Below, piece by piece: positions 1 to 7,266 of a DNA stretch of 64,000 nt. The DNA is taken from positions 42,355-106,354 of the forward strand of contig NZ_KB903258.1 of NCBI RefSeq assembly GCF_000379685.1. The letters run 5' to 3'. The notes beneath the pieces were generated by a model. That model was not told the DNA's origin and ran no database searches. It saw only the letters and a list, made by a program, of their open reading frames with translations. This DNA comes from Catelliglobosispora koreensis DSM 44566. GTDB lineage: Bacteria > Actinomycetota > Actinomycetes > Mycobacteriales > Micromonosporaceae. Both the position numbers and the translations under genes were made by a program. The number at the start of each line of letters is the position of its first letter. The first letter of the stretch is position 1.

Positions 1-687
1 GGGCTGGACGAAAATCCCGGACGGCTGGGCGCCTACGGTCCTGTCGCTGCCGACATCGCCCGTCAGTGGGCGCAAGCACATCCCGGCGGCCAATGGCGAT
101 TCGCCATCCGCGATGCGAACGGCACACTGCTCCAGCAAGGCCTTACCCGCGCCCGACCCACGGGCTCCCCCAGCACCCGCACTAACTCGCCACCACGCCA
201 TGCGTCCCGGCTAACTCGGCGCTCCAATCGCGGCCCAGCCCACACACCGGCCGGAACCAGCCCAGCGAATCAGAGCATGACGAGCCCACCCGGGGGCCGG
301 ATGAGCAGTGCCAACACATCCGGGACTCTGTCTGCGGCGGCAAGCGGTTCCGTCGAGTCGGCGAATGCCGATGGGCTCATGCGGGCGCCTTCACAGAATG
401 CGGGTGACCGGTTGGCGAATGCGGCGCTGACCCGGTGGATTCGGTTGCGGGACAGGACGTGCCGGGCACCCGGATGCCGCTGGCCGCGGTCGCTTGCCAG
501 ATCGATCACACGATCCGCTACAGCGACGGCGGACCGACGCATCACGCGAATCTATGCGCGCTTTTGCGATTACCATCATCGGGCTAAGGATGAAGGTGGC
601 TGGACCGTCGTCCAAACCCGACCTGGGCACTTCACCTGGACCAGCCCTCTCGGCCGCATCTACATCGTGGGCCCGGAACCACCGTAA
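1..687 (+). pseudogene. DUF222/HNH endonuclease-family gene, 3' part, HNH core frame-scrambled
   Basis: One frame is open from the window edge to the stop at 687. Its first part reads like the linker of 13E12/DUF222 HNH proteins (GLDENPGRLGAYGPVAADIA), and the end reads CDYHHRAKDEGGWTVVQTRP, the usual HNH tail. The zinc/HNH core between them is in another frame: from about 483 to 563 the third frame reads ACQIDHTIRYSDGGPTHHAN, the expected DH...N...H catalytic core. One base is missing near 484-487 and one extra T sits in the run at 561-564, so the two shifts cancel and the downstream frame is restored. As written, about 26 residues of the active site are nonsense and nuclease activity should be lost. 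The 5' end is outside the window. Paired sequencing errors in two homopolymer runs are the alternative. Confidence 0.72.
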
Positions 688-905
688 CGACTCCGCCGGT
701 CGGGCCGGCCAGCGAGATTCGCCGTTGAAGGACCCAGTGGGTAAGCACTCCTGCTGATGAGCACGGCACGATCCGCCATGCCCGCGATGCGGGCGTGACT
801 TCCGGTGCGCGGCGAGGAAACGTGGTTCCTGGCCGGGGCGCGCGGACCTGGATGTCCTCGCGGGAGGGACGGTCGCCACCAGGTGCGGCGCCGGAAATAT
901 TGGTC
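688..905. other. noncoding spacer between HNH remnant and uppS
   Basis: No supported gene is visible here. The spacer carries copy A of a dispersed repeat (834-894) close to the 3' end of uppS. No clear terminator hairpin with a T tract was found. Confidence 0.5.
834..894 (+). repeat. dispersed noncoding repeat, copy A
   Basis: This contains the core TCCTCGCGGGAGGGACGGTC preceded by a GCGCGCGGA-like segment. The same core occurs at 10690-10748 (plus) and at 6378-6432 (minus). The core can fold as CCTC-GCGG-GAGG followed by GAC-G-GTC. All three copies are noncoding. Confidence 0.6.
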
Positions 906-1682
906 TTAAACCGGAGCGACCGGGTTCGGCAGGGCGCCGCCGAAACGACGGTCGCGCTGGGCGTAGAGCTCGCAGGCGTACCAGAGGTGGCGGCGGTCGA
1001 AGTCTGGCCAGAGGGTGTCGAGGTAAACGTGTTCGGCGTAGGCGCTTTGCCACAGCAGGAAGTTTGACGTGCGCTGCTCGCCGGAGGGTCGCAGAAACAT
1101 GTCTACGTCGGGGATTTCCGGGTGGTAAAGGTATTTGGCGAACAGTTTCTCCGACACCTTCTCCGGGCGCAGACGTCCAGCGGCCACGTCAAAGGCGATC
1201 GCGGCGGCGGCGTCGGCGATCTCGGCCTGACCGCCGTAGTTGACGCAGAATTGCAGCGTGAGCTTAGAGTTCTTGCGGCTCATAGCTTCCGCGGTTTCGA
1301 GCTCGTCGATGACCGACTTCCACAGCCGGCCCCGGCGGCCAGACCAGATGACGCGGACGCCAAGGTCGACGAGCTGGTCGCGGCGGCGGCGGATGACGTC
1401 GCGGTTGAAGCCCATGAGGAAGCGGACTTCTTCGGGCGAGCGCTTCCAGTTCTCGGTAGAGAAGGCGTATGCCGACAGGAACGGGATGCCGATCTCCAGG
1501 GCGCCTTCGATCGTGTCGAAGAGCGAATACTCGCCCTTCTTGTGACCTTCTGTGCGCGGGAGACCGCGTTCCTTCGCCCAGCGCCCGTTGCCGTCCATGA
1601 CGATCGCCACGTGCTTTGGCAGTGCACCCGAGGGCAGCTTAGGCGGGCGTACGCCGGAGGGGTGTGGCGTGGGCGGTTTCAT
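906..1682 (-). CDS. uppS: isoprenyl (undecaprenyl) diphosphate synthase
   Basis: This is a cis-prenyltransferase that condenses isopentenyl diphosphate onto an allylic primer to make the polyprenyl carrier lipid for cell-wall synthesis. In 258 residues it shows the catalytic [12 protein letters not shown] motif at about 29-40 (Asp30), FSTENW, and the C-terminal [15 protein letters not shown] signature that binds the diphosphate; the more usual reading is RTSGEQR. An upstream extension in the same frame lacks family similarity, so ATG at 1680-1682 was chosen. That ATG overlaps the recO stop as ATGA, implying translational coupling in an era-recO-uppS operon. Actinobacteria often have two such enzymes (short and long chain); which one this is cannot be read from sequence alone. 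Confidence 0.95.
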   Translation of the reverse strand: MKPPTPHPSGVRPPKLPSGALPKHVAIVMDGNGRWAKERGLPRTEGHKKGEYSLFDTIEGALEIGIPFLSAYAFSTENWKRSPEEVRFLMGFNRDVIRRRRDQLVDLGVRVIWSGRRGRLWKSVIDELETAEAMSRKNSKLTLQFCVNYGGQAEIADAAAAIAFDVAAGRLRPEKVSEKLFAKYLYHPEIPDVDMFLRPSGEQRTSNFLLWQSAYAEHVYLDTLWPDFDRRHLWYACELYAQRDRRFGGALPNPVAPV

Positions 1683-2428
1683 GAAGTGGTCTCCCGTCGG
1701 TCTACTAACGGCAGTGAGCGTAACCCTCGCTCGAGGTGCCACTGCAGGTGTGCCGCGACGAGCCCGCTGGACTCGTTGCGAACTTTGACATCCACGCCCT
1801 CGACAGCGTCCCAATTGCCTTCGAGCAGCGCGTTCATGAGCCCGATCGCGGTCTGCGTGGGGTGGGCGGCACCGGGCGGACGGCAGTTGACGCACACGAG
1901 ACCGCCGGCCGGGACGGAGAAGGAGCGGTGCGGTCCGGGCTCGGCGCACACGGCGCAGTCACGCAACGCGGGGGCCCAGCCGGCGTAGGCCATCGCGCGC
2001 AGGAAGTACGCGTCGAGCACGAGGGTCGGCAGACGCTCCCCTTGCGACAGAGCGTTCAGGGCACCGAGGGTCAGCAGATAGAGCCGCAGCGATGGTTCGC
2101 GTTCGATCGGCGTCAGCCGCTCGGCCGTCTCCACGATCGCACTGGCCGCCGTGTAACGCGGGTAGTCCTCAATGAACCTGCGCCCGAACAGTTCGATGCC
2201 CTCGACCTGTGTCACGGTGTCCAAAGAGGACCCTTCCGTGCACTGAACGTCGATGTGACCGAACGGTTCGAGGCGGCCCCCAAAGCGCGACGTCGTCCGG
2301 CGTACCCCCTTGGCCACCGCGCGCACCCGGCCATGCGCGCGCGTTAGCAGGGTGATGATGCGGTCGGCTTCGCCGAGCCGCTGCACCCGCAGCACGAGGG
2401 CATGATCGCGGTAAAGGGGTTTGCGCAC
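1679..2428 (-). CDS. recO: DNA repair protein RecO
   Basis: RecO is the recombination mediator that, with RecR, loads RecA at gaps through the RecFOR pathway. The 249-residue product starts with an OB-fold ([20 protein letters not shown]) and has a zinc-finger C-terminal half with Cys158, Cys161, Cys179 and Cys182. GTG at 2426-2428 was chosen because it starts two bases after the era stop and matches family length; an upstream ATG would extend into era. It overlaps uppS by four bases, so the three genes are probably co-transcribed. Confidence 0.93.
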   Translation of the reverse strand: MRKPLYRDHALVLRVQRLGEADRIITLLTRAHGRVRAVAKGVRRTTSRFGGRLEPFGHIDVQCTEGSSLDTVTQVEGIELFGRRFIEDYPRYTAASAIVETAERLTPIEREPSLRLYLLTLGALNALSQGERLPTLVLDAYFLRAMAYAGWAPALRDCAVCAEPGPHRSFSVPAGGLVCVNCRPPGAAHPTQTAIGLMNALLEGNWDAVEGVDVKVRNESSGLVAAHLQWHLERGLRSLPLVDRRETTS

Positions 2429-2430
2429 GG

Positions 2431-3327
2431 TTAGAAGCCTAGTTTGCGCAACTGCTTCGGATCGCGTTGCCATTCTTTGGCTACGCGCACGTGCAGGTCG
2501 AGGTAGACCTTGGTGCCAATCAGTTCCTCGATCTGCTTACGTGAAGTCGAGCCGATCTCCTTGAGGCGTGTCGCCTGAGCCCCGATGACGATGGCCTTCT
2601 GGGACTGACGCTCGACGTAAATGTCGGCGTAAACCTTGGTGAGCCGCCCGTCCTCCGAGGGGATGATCTCCTCGACGAGCACGGCGATCGAGTGTGGCAA
2701 CTCGTCGCGGACACCTTCGAGCGCCGCTTCACGGATCATCTCGGCGATGAGCACGTGCTCTGGCTCGTCGGTGAGCATGCTGTCTGGGTACAGCTGAGGT
2801 GACGGTGGCAGATGACTGATCATAACGTCGGTCAGCACGTCTAGCTGGTCGCCGTTGACCGCGCTGCACGGCACGATGTCGGCGAACTCGGTCAGCTCGC
2901 TGACGCGCATGAGCTGCTCGGTCAGGTCCTTCTTGGAGACCAGGTCGGTCTTGGTCACGACCGCGACCAGTTTCGCTTTTAGCTCCGCGATCTCGCTGGC
3001 GATGAAAGTGTCGCCCTTGCCGACGACCTCGTTGGCCGGGATGCACAGGCCGATGACGTCGGTCTCGCTCCAGGTCGCCCGGACGAGGTCGTTGAGCCGC
3101 TCTCCCAGCAGGGTCTTGGGCCGGTGCAGCCCAGGCGTGTCCACGAGGACAAGCTGTGCGTTGGGGCGGTGCAGCACGCCACGAATGACGTGCCGCGTGG
3201 TCTGCGGCTTGTTCGACGTGATCGCGATCTTCTGGCCAATGATCGCATTGGTCAGCGTCGACTTCCCGGCGTTGGGCCGGCCTACGAAACAGGCGAATCC
3301 GGCCCGGTACTGCTGCTCATCTGGCAC
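2431..3327 (-). CDS. era: GTPase Era
   Basis: Era is an essential small GTPase that binds the 3' end of 16S rRNA during 30S maturation. The 298 residues show G1 GRPNAGKS (16-23), G2 around KPQTTRH, G3 DTPGLH, G4 TKTD and a C-terminal KH domain ending in VRVAKEWQRDPKQLRKLGF. The start is GTG at 3325-3327. A TAGCCT box (3334-3339 on the complement) lies six bases upstream with no Shine-Dalgarno sequence, suggesting a leaderless message. In related genomes era directly follows the corC/cdd-like genes; here about 10 kb of other genes separates them. Confidence 0.96.
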   Translation of the reverse strand: MPDEQQYRAGFACFVGRPNAGKSTLTNAIIGQKIAITSNKPQTTRHVIRGVLHRPNAQLVLVDTPGLHRPKTLLGERLNDLVRATWSETDVIGLCIPANEVVGKGDTFIASEIAELKAKLVAVVTKTDLVSKKDLTEQLMRVSELTEFADIVPCSAVNGDQLDVLTDVMISHLPPSPQLYPDSMLTDEPEHVLIAEMIREAALEGVRDELPHSIAVLVEEIIPSEDGRLTKVYADIYVERQSQKAIVIGAQATRLKEIGSTSRKQIEELIGTKVYLDLHVRVAKEWQRDPKQLRKLGF

Positions 3328-3332
3328 CTAAG

Positions 3333-3339
3333 TAGGCTA
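3333..3339. promoter_or_regulatory. shared symmetric -10 of divergent era/purC promoter
   Basis: The 18-base gap between the two GTG starts holds GTAGGCTAC. Read on plus, TAGGCT (3333-3338) lies 7 bases before purC GTG. Read on minus, TAGCCT (3334-3339) lies 6 bases before era GTG. Both fit a leaderless TANNNT arrangement, so a single near-palindromic -10 may fire in both directions. Confidence 0.6.
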
Positions 3340-3345
3340 CCCGGC

Positions 3346-4173
3346 GTGGAACTGATGCATTCGGGAAAGGTCCGCGACGTATACCGCGACGGAACCGACC
3401 TGATCTTGGTGGCCAGCGACCGGGTGTCTGTCTTCGACGTCATTTTGCCTACGCCCATCCCGGACAAGGGCAAGATCCTCACTCAGCTGTCGCTGTGGTG
3501 GTTCGATCAGCTGCCGATGCCCAACCACGTGATTTCCGCGACCGACGTGCCGGCCGAGTTCGCTGGCCGCGCGATCCGCTGCCAGCCGCTGCAGATGGTG
3601 CCGGTCGAGTGCGTGGCGCGCGGTTACCTAACCGGCTCGGGGCTACGGGACTACTTGCGCGACGGCACAGTCAGCGGAGTCGTGCTGCCACCGGGACTCA
3701 CCGAAGCGTCCCGCTTGGAGACACCCATCTTCACGCCGTCGACCAAGGCTCCCATGGGCGAGCACGACCAGCCGATGACGTTTGACGAAGTGGAAGCCAA
3801 GGTCGGCCCAGAAGTGGCCGAACAGCTTCGAGTGACCACATTGGACGTTTTCCAGCGCGGCAGCGACATCGCCCTGGAACGCGGCATCATCATCGCTGAC
3901 ACGAAAATCGAGCTGGGCTTCACCGCCGACGGGACGCTGACGCTCGGGGATGAAGTGCTCACCCCCGACTCGTCACGCTTCTGGCCGCTGGACACGTGGC
4001 ACGAGGGGCAGATCCAGCCCAGCTTCGACAAACAACCGTTGCGCGATTGGGCCGTCAGCACAGGCTGGGACAAGACCGCTCCCGGGCCGGAAGTGCCCGA
4101 CGACCTCGTGGAAGAAACCCGCCAGCTATACATCGACATCTACGAGCGCCTAACCGGCACTAGCTGGAGCTAA
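3346..4173 (+). CDS. purC: phosphoribosylaminoimidazole-succinocarboxamide (SAICAR) synthase
   Basis: This enzyme catalyses ATP-dependent joining of aspartate to CAIR in de novo purine synthesis. The 275-residue product carries the ATP-binding start HSGKVRDVY, the ASDRVSVFD motif, and the family signature ARGYLTGSG with TPSTKAPMGEHD. GTG at 3346 gives the expected N-terminus a few residues before HSGKVRDVY and has a TAGGCT box 7 bases upstream, so the message is probably leaderless. It is divergent from era and not in an evident operon with other pur genes. Confidence 0.95.
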   Translation: MELMHSGKVRDVYRDGTDLILVASDRVSVFDVILPTPIPDKGKILTQLSLWWFDQLPMPNHVISATDVPAEFAGRAIRCQPLQMVPVECVARGYLTGSGLRDYLRDGTVSGVVLPPGLTEASRLETPIFTPSTKAPMGEHDQPMTFDEVEAKVGPEVAEQLRVTTLDVFQRGSDIALERGIIIADTKIELGFTADGTLTLGDEVLTPDSSRFWPLDTWHEGQIQPSFDKQPLRDWAVSTGWDKTAPGPEVPDDLVEETRQLYIDIYERLTGTSWS

Positions 4174-4230
4174 GGGGAATGCGTCACTCATTGCTGCGGC
4201 GGCATCGATAGCCGCAGTAGTGTCGGGGAC

Positions 4231-5505
4231 ATGACTCACGCTGTCGTCATTGGAGCGTCCATCGCCGGACTGACCGCCGCGCAAGCGTTGTCCAGCCGCT
4301 TCGACGAAGTCACCATCCTCGACCGCGACTCACTTCCTTCCGACCACAGTGCGCGCCGCGGCGTACCCCAGGGAAAGCATTTGCATATTCTTCTGGCGGC
4401 CGGGCAGCGGGCGCTCGATGAGTTGTTCCCTGGTCTCGTCAATGACATGACGGCTGCTGGCGCCGTTCCATTCGATCCGGGTGTGGATCTGGGGGTTCAT
4501 CGTTACGGCGGGCTGTGGCCACGGCAGGAACTAGGCATCGATCTCATGTCGTTTAGCCGGCCGCTCCTGGAAGCCGTGCTGCGCCAGCGTTTGTCGGCCA
4601 ACGTCACCATCAAGGACAACACCGCCGTGGGCGGACTGTTGGGCGGCAAGCATGGCGTCACCGGTGTGCGCACCGACGCTGAGCACATTGACGCCGATCT
4701 GGTCGTGGACGCGAGCGGACGAGGCAGCCGCTCGGACCGCTGGCTCGAAGAGCTCGGCTTCCCCGCGCCAGAGGTGGCTGAGGTCAAGATTAATGTTGGC
4801 TACGCGAGCCAGTTCCTGCACAGGGACGCGTTCCTGCCGGAGGGCAAGGGAATGTTCGTTCTGCCAACCCCTCCGGGCGAAAAGCGTTCCGGAGCACTTC
4901 TGCCCGTCGACGGCGACCGTTGGCTGCTAACGGTTGGCGGCTGGCACGGCGACTTTCCGCGCACGGATGCCGAGTTCCGCACGTTCGCGCACAGCTTGCC
5001 GTACAAGGGAATCGGCGCGATGCTCTCGAGTCAGCAGCCTGTCAGCGGAGTCGCGTTCAGCACGTTCCCGTCAAGCCGGCGCCGGTATTTCGAAAAGCTC
5101 AAAGAGCTGCCCAACGGTTACGTGGCCATGGGTGACGCGGTGTGCAGCTTCAACCCCATCTACGGCCAGGGCATGACAGCGGCCTCACTGGAGGCTGTCG
5201 CGTTAGGACAGTTGCTCGATCGCGGGCCGTTGAATCCGCGCGAGTTCTATCAGCGGGTCAGCAACATTCTGAAGGCGCCGTGGCGTTTCGCCGTGGGCGG
5301 TGACTTCAACTTCCCCGAGACGACAGGACCCAAGCCCGCCGGAATCAGCCTCCTAAACGGCTACGCCGCCCGAATTCAGCGGGCGGCACAGTCCGATTAT
5401 GAGGTGCGGCGGGTGTTTTCCTACGTCCAGCATCTGATGCTCCCGCCGTCAGCCTTGTTCCGGCCCTCCATCGTGGCCAAGACGCTTTTCAAGAAATCGT
5501 CTTGA
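4231..5505 (+). CDS. FAD-dependent oxidoreductase/monooxygenase-like protein
   Basis: This is a 424-residue flavoprotein of the PHBH/aromatic-hydroxylase-like superfamily. The N-terminal Rossmann motif is AVVIGASIAGLTAA (4-17), followed by the strand-ending acid in TILDRD. A DASGRGSRS motif near residue 160 and GDAVCSFNPIYGQGM near 300 are the second NAD(P)/FAD contact and the GD motif of these enzymes. The substrate is unknown. A TAGTGT box at 4218-4223 lies 7 bases before the ATG, suggesting leaderless expression. It runs convergently into the SRPBCC gene with a 17-base overlap. Confidence 0.82.
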   Translation: MTHAVVIGASIAGLTAAQALSSRFDEVTILDRDSLPSDHSARRGVPQGKHLHILLAAGQRALDELFPGLVNDMTAAGAVPFDPGVDLGVHRYGGLWPRQELGIDLMSFSRPLLEAVLRQRLSANVTIKDNTAVGGLLGGKHGVTGVRTDAEHIDADLVVDASGRGSRSDRWLEELGFPAPEVAEVKINVGYASQFLHRDAFLPEGKGMFVLPTPPGEKRSGALLPVDGDRWLLTVGGWHGDFPRTDAEFRTFAHSLPYKGIGAMLSSQQPVSGVAFSTFPSSRRRYFEKLKELPNGYVAMGDAVCSFNPIYGQGMTAASLEAVALGQLLDRGPLNPREFYQRVSNILKAPWRFAVGGDFNFPETTGPKPAGISLLNGYAARIQRAAQSDYEVRRVFSYVQHLMLPPSALFRPSIVAKTLFKKSS

Positions 5506-5947
5506 GATAGGCGTCGAGTGCCTGGTGCGACTGCTCCGCGCCGTCCTCCATGCCGGAAGCCAGCATGCCGTCACGATCCTCGATGTTGGAGAAGCGGGTC
5601 GTGGCGGTGAGCAGTGTCTTGCCGTCCTGTTCCGTGAACACAAGCGTGTCGGTGGAGATGTGCCCCGGCATACCCTCCCACTCAAACGTGTAGACCAGCT
5701 TGTCCGGCGCGTCGATCTCCTTGTATTCGCCGCGGAACCCATACGCCTCACCGTCAGCGTGCTCCACGAAGCGATACTTGCCGCCGACCCGGAAGTCCAT
5801 CTCCACGTCAAGCGGATTGCCGCGGCCCCACCAGTTCTTCACGTGTTCCGGCTTCGTATGCGCCTCGAACACGAGTTCCCTTGGCGCGTCAAAGATCCGG
5901 GACATCTGAATCTCAAGGTCGTTGAGAATCTTCACCTTGCTGCCCAT
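5489..5947 (-). CDS. SRPBCC (AHSA1/START-like) domain protein
   Basis: This 152-residue single-domain helix-grip protein of the AHSA1 family has the hallmarks RIFDAPRELVFEAHTKPEH, WWGRGNPL, RVGGKYRF and a C-terminal long helix (EQSHQALDAYL). These domains bind hydrophobic ligands in a cavity; the ligand is unknown. The start at 5945-5947 was chosen because upstream sequence is the ArsR gene in another frame. It overlaps the ArsR-family gene by 35 bases, the common ArsR-SRPBCC two-gene arrangement, so the regulator probably controls it. Confidence 0.85.
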   Translation of the reverse strand: MGSKVKILNDLEIQMSRIFDAPRELVFEAHTKPEHVKNWWGRGNPLDVEMDFRVGGKYRFVEHADGEAYGFRGEYKEIDAPDKLVYTFEWEGMPGHISTDTLVFTEQDGKTLLTATTRFSNIEDRDGMLASGMEDGAEQSHQALDAYLKTIS

Positions 5948-6278
5948 CGCTTTTCTCCTTCTGTAGCCGCTGGAGATACTCATCCAGCTGGTCGTAACGA
6001 CCTTCCCAATACCTGCGGTATTGCTCTGCCCAAGTGGCCACTTCCCGCAACGGCTCAGGTTCAAGCCTGCACGGACGCCACTGCGCGTCACGGCCCCTGG
6101 TGATCAGCCCGGCACGCTCCAGCACCTTCAGGTGCTTAGAGATCGCCTGAAGGCTTACCGGAAACGGCTCGGCCAGCTCATTGACTGTGGCCTCCCCCTC
6201 CGCGAGCCGGGCCAAAATCGCCCGCCGCGTCGGATCAGCCAGCGCGCCAAAGACTTCGCTGAGCGGATCTCCTGTCAT
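5913..6278 (-). CDS. ArsR-family winged-helix transcriptional regulator
   Basis: The 121-residue repressor-like protein has FGALADPTRRAILARLAEGEA followed by the recognition helix segment PVSLQAISKHLKVLERAGL, typical of the ArsR group paired with SRPBCC proteins. No metal-binding cysteine motif is visible, as expected for this subgroup. ATG at 6276-6278 was preferred over TTG at 6290 because the latter lies inside a putative operator. Upstream are a TTGACA -35 (complement of 6341-6346) and three AACC-N4-GGTT sites, so autoregulation is likely. Confidence 0.88.
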   Translation of the reverse strand: MTGDPLSEVFGALADPTRRAILARLAEGEATVNELAEPFPVSLQAISKHLKVLERAGLITRGRDAQWRPCRLEPEPLREVATWAEQYRRYWEGRYDQLDEYLQRLQKEKSDGQQGEDSQRP

Positions 6279-6288
6279 CTCTGTATTC

Positions 6289-6356
6289 AACCTTTCGGTT
6301 TATCAACCGATGAGTTAAGTAAAGCCCGGGGCATTGGTGTTGTCAACCCCTTGGTT
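6289..6356 (-). promoter_or_regulatory. ArsR promoter with three AACC-N4-GGTT operator-like sites
   Basis: Palindromic half-site pairs lie at 6289-6300 (AACC-TTTC-GGTT), 6305-6316 (AACC-GATG-AGTT, one mismatch) and 6345-6356 (AACC-CCTT-GGTT). On the minus strand a perfect TTGACA (6341-6346) abuts the distal site, and a weak -10 (TTACTT/TACTTA, 6316-6322) lies 18-19 bases on. This fits repression by the adjacent ArsR-family protein. Confidence 0.65.
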
Positions 6357-6377
6357 AAATACAAAATCTATGTCCGA

Positions 6378-6432
6378 CGCCCGCGCCGGTCCAGACCGCC
6401 CCTCCCGCGAGGCCGCCACCTCCGCGCATCCC
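6378..6432 (-). repeat. dispersed noncoding repeat, copy C (inverted)
   Basis: The reverse complement reads GGGATGCGCGGAGGTGG, then CCTCGCGGGAGGGGCGGTC, then TGGACCGG. It matches copy B at 10690-10748 nearly along its whole length and copy A at 834-894 in the core. Confidence 0.65.
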
Positions 6433-6759
6433 GGCCTCCCACACCCCGGCTACCCCTCCCGCCTTTACCCCCGCCGTCTTTGCCCTGCCTTTGCCCCCCA
6501 CCCGCGGCGCTTTGCCCTCGCCCGCCCTTGTCGCCGCTTCCGCCTTTACCCCGCCGCTTTGCCCTTCGCCGCCCTTGTCGCCACTTGCGGTGACAGCCCT
6601 ACCCACACCCACCTTTGCCCGCCCTCTTTCCGCGCCGCAACCACGGCCGCCTCCGGAGGCGGCCGTCCATTTGCGACGAAGGATCGGGGCCAAGTAGGCG
6701 GCGGCCGAGATGTGTCGTCGGCGACTTGGGCTACCTAGGCATGATCCACAGCCGAAAGT

Positions 6760-6825
6760 GAGATCCACAGCCTTAGGGACGTGATCAACAGGGCATTGGA
6801 TCACGTCTGGTGGGATGTGGATCTC
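6760..6825. repeat. nested GATC palindrome, copy 1
   Basis: The outer arms GAGATCCACA (6760-6769) and TGTGGATCTC (6816-6825) pair over 10 bases. The inner arms GACGTGATC (6778-6786) and GATCACGTC (6799-6807) pair over 9 bases around a 12-base loop. The same two-level architecture recurs at 6854-6920 and 10451-10512. Confidence 0.75.
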
Positions 6826-6853
6826 GGTTGGGTAAAGCGGTGATCTTCAAGCG

Positions 6854-6920
6854 TGATCCACAGCCCCGAAAAAGGGTGATCAACCCGGCCTGTGGATCAC
6901 CCTTTTGTGGATGTGGATCA
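6854..6920. repeat. nested GATC palindrome, copy 2
   Basis: The inner arms AAAAGGGTGATC (6870-6881) and GATCACCCTTTT (6895-6906) form a 12-base stem. The outer arms TGATCCACA (6854-6862) and TGTGGATCA (6912-6920) pair over 9 bases. It has the same layout as copies 1 and 3, but the inner stem has diverged in a compensated way. Confidence 0.72.
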
Positions 6921-7089
6921 GCTGTCAAGATCGGCATCCCATTTGGACTCGCCGAGGCGCGTCGACGCATATGCCGGAAAGCACGAAGGGCCGCGGAAGC
7001 TTGGAAACGCAGGAAGTGGGCGCTGGTAGGTCGCGCGAATCGCGGGAGGCTTGAAGCGCGAAGCACGGGAAGGTCGGGAGCGCAAGGGG

Positions 7090-7249
7090 CACGAAGTGCA
7101 GGAAGCACGAAGTGCAGGAAGCACGAAGTGCAGGAAGCGCGAAGTGCAGGAAGCGCGAAGTGCAGGAAGCGCGAAGTGCAGGAAGCGCGAAGTGCAGGAA
7201 GCGCGAAGTGCAGGAAGCGCGGAAACGCGGAAACGCGGAAACGCAGGGA
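7090..7249. repeat. 16-base minisatellite followed by 8-base repeats
   Basis: Eight head-to-tail copies of C(A/G)CGAAGTGCAGGAAG run from 7090 to 7217. The first three have CACG and the last five CGCG. About four 8-base CGCGGAAA-like units then run to 7249. The repeats end 17 bases before the stop of the LacI-family gene. Sixteen is not a multiple of three, so any frame through it repeats every 48 bases. Confidence 0.9.
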
Positions 7250-7266
7250 AGCCGGCCAGACGGAGG

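Larger units (their letters stand above)
6360..7266. other. noncoding, repeat-rich kilobase
   Basis: No gene with recognisable homology is visible between the ArsR promoter and the LacI gene. The plus strand is pyrimidine-rich in its first third (about 6395-6690, with an imperfect 47-base duplication at 6507-6539 and 6554-6586). Two nested GATC palindromes follow at 6760-6920, then purine-rich sequence ends in a 16-base minisatellite. Open frames across it are low-complexity Arg/Pro/Ser and change with every repeat unit, so they were not called. Confidence 0.7.

Noticed and set aside
6355..6804. 149-codon minus-strand frame and overlapping plus frames in the pyrimidine-rich tract
   Set aside because: Low-complexity Gly/Ala/Arg composition follows the base skew, all frames are open for that reason, and no start signal or homology is visible.
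6760..6920. tRNA or small structured RNA gene
   Set aside because: The nested arms do not fit a cloverleaf and no CCA end, T-loop GTTCGA or anticodon arrangement was found.
7090..7249. Possible CRISPR array
   Set aside because: Units are 16 and 8 bases and directly contiguous with no unique spacers; no cas genes are nearby.
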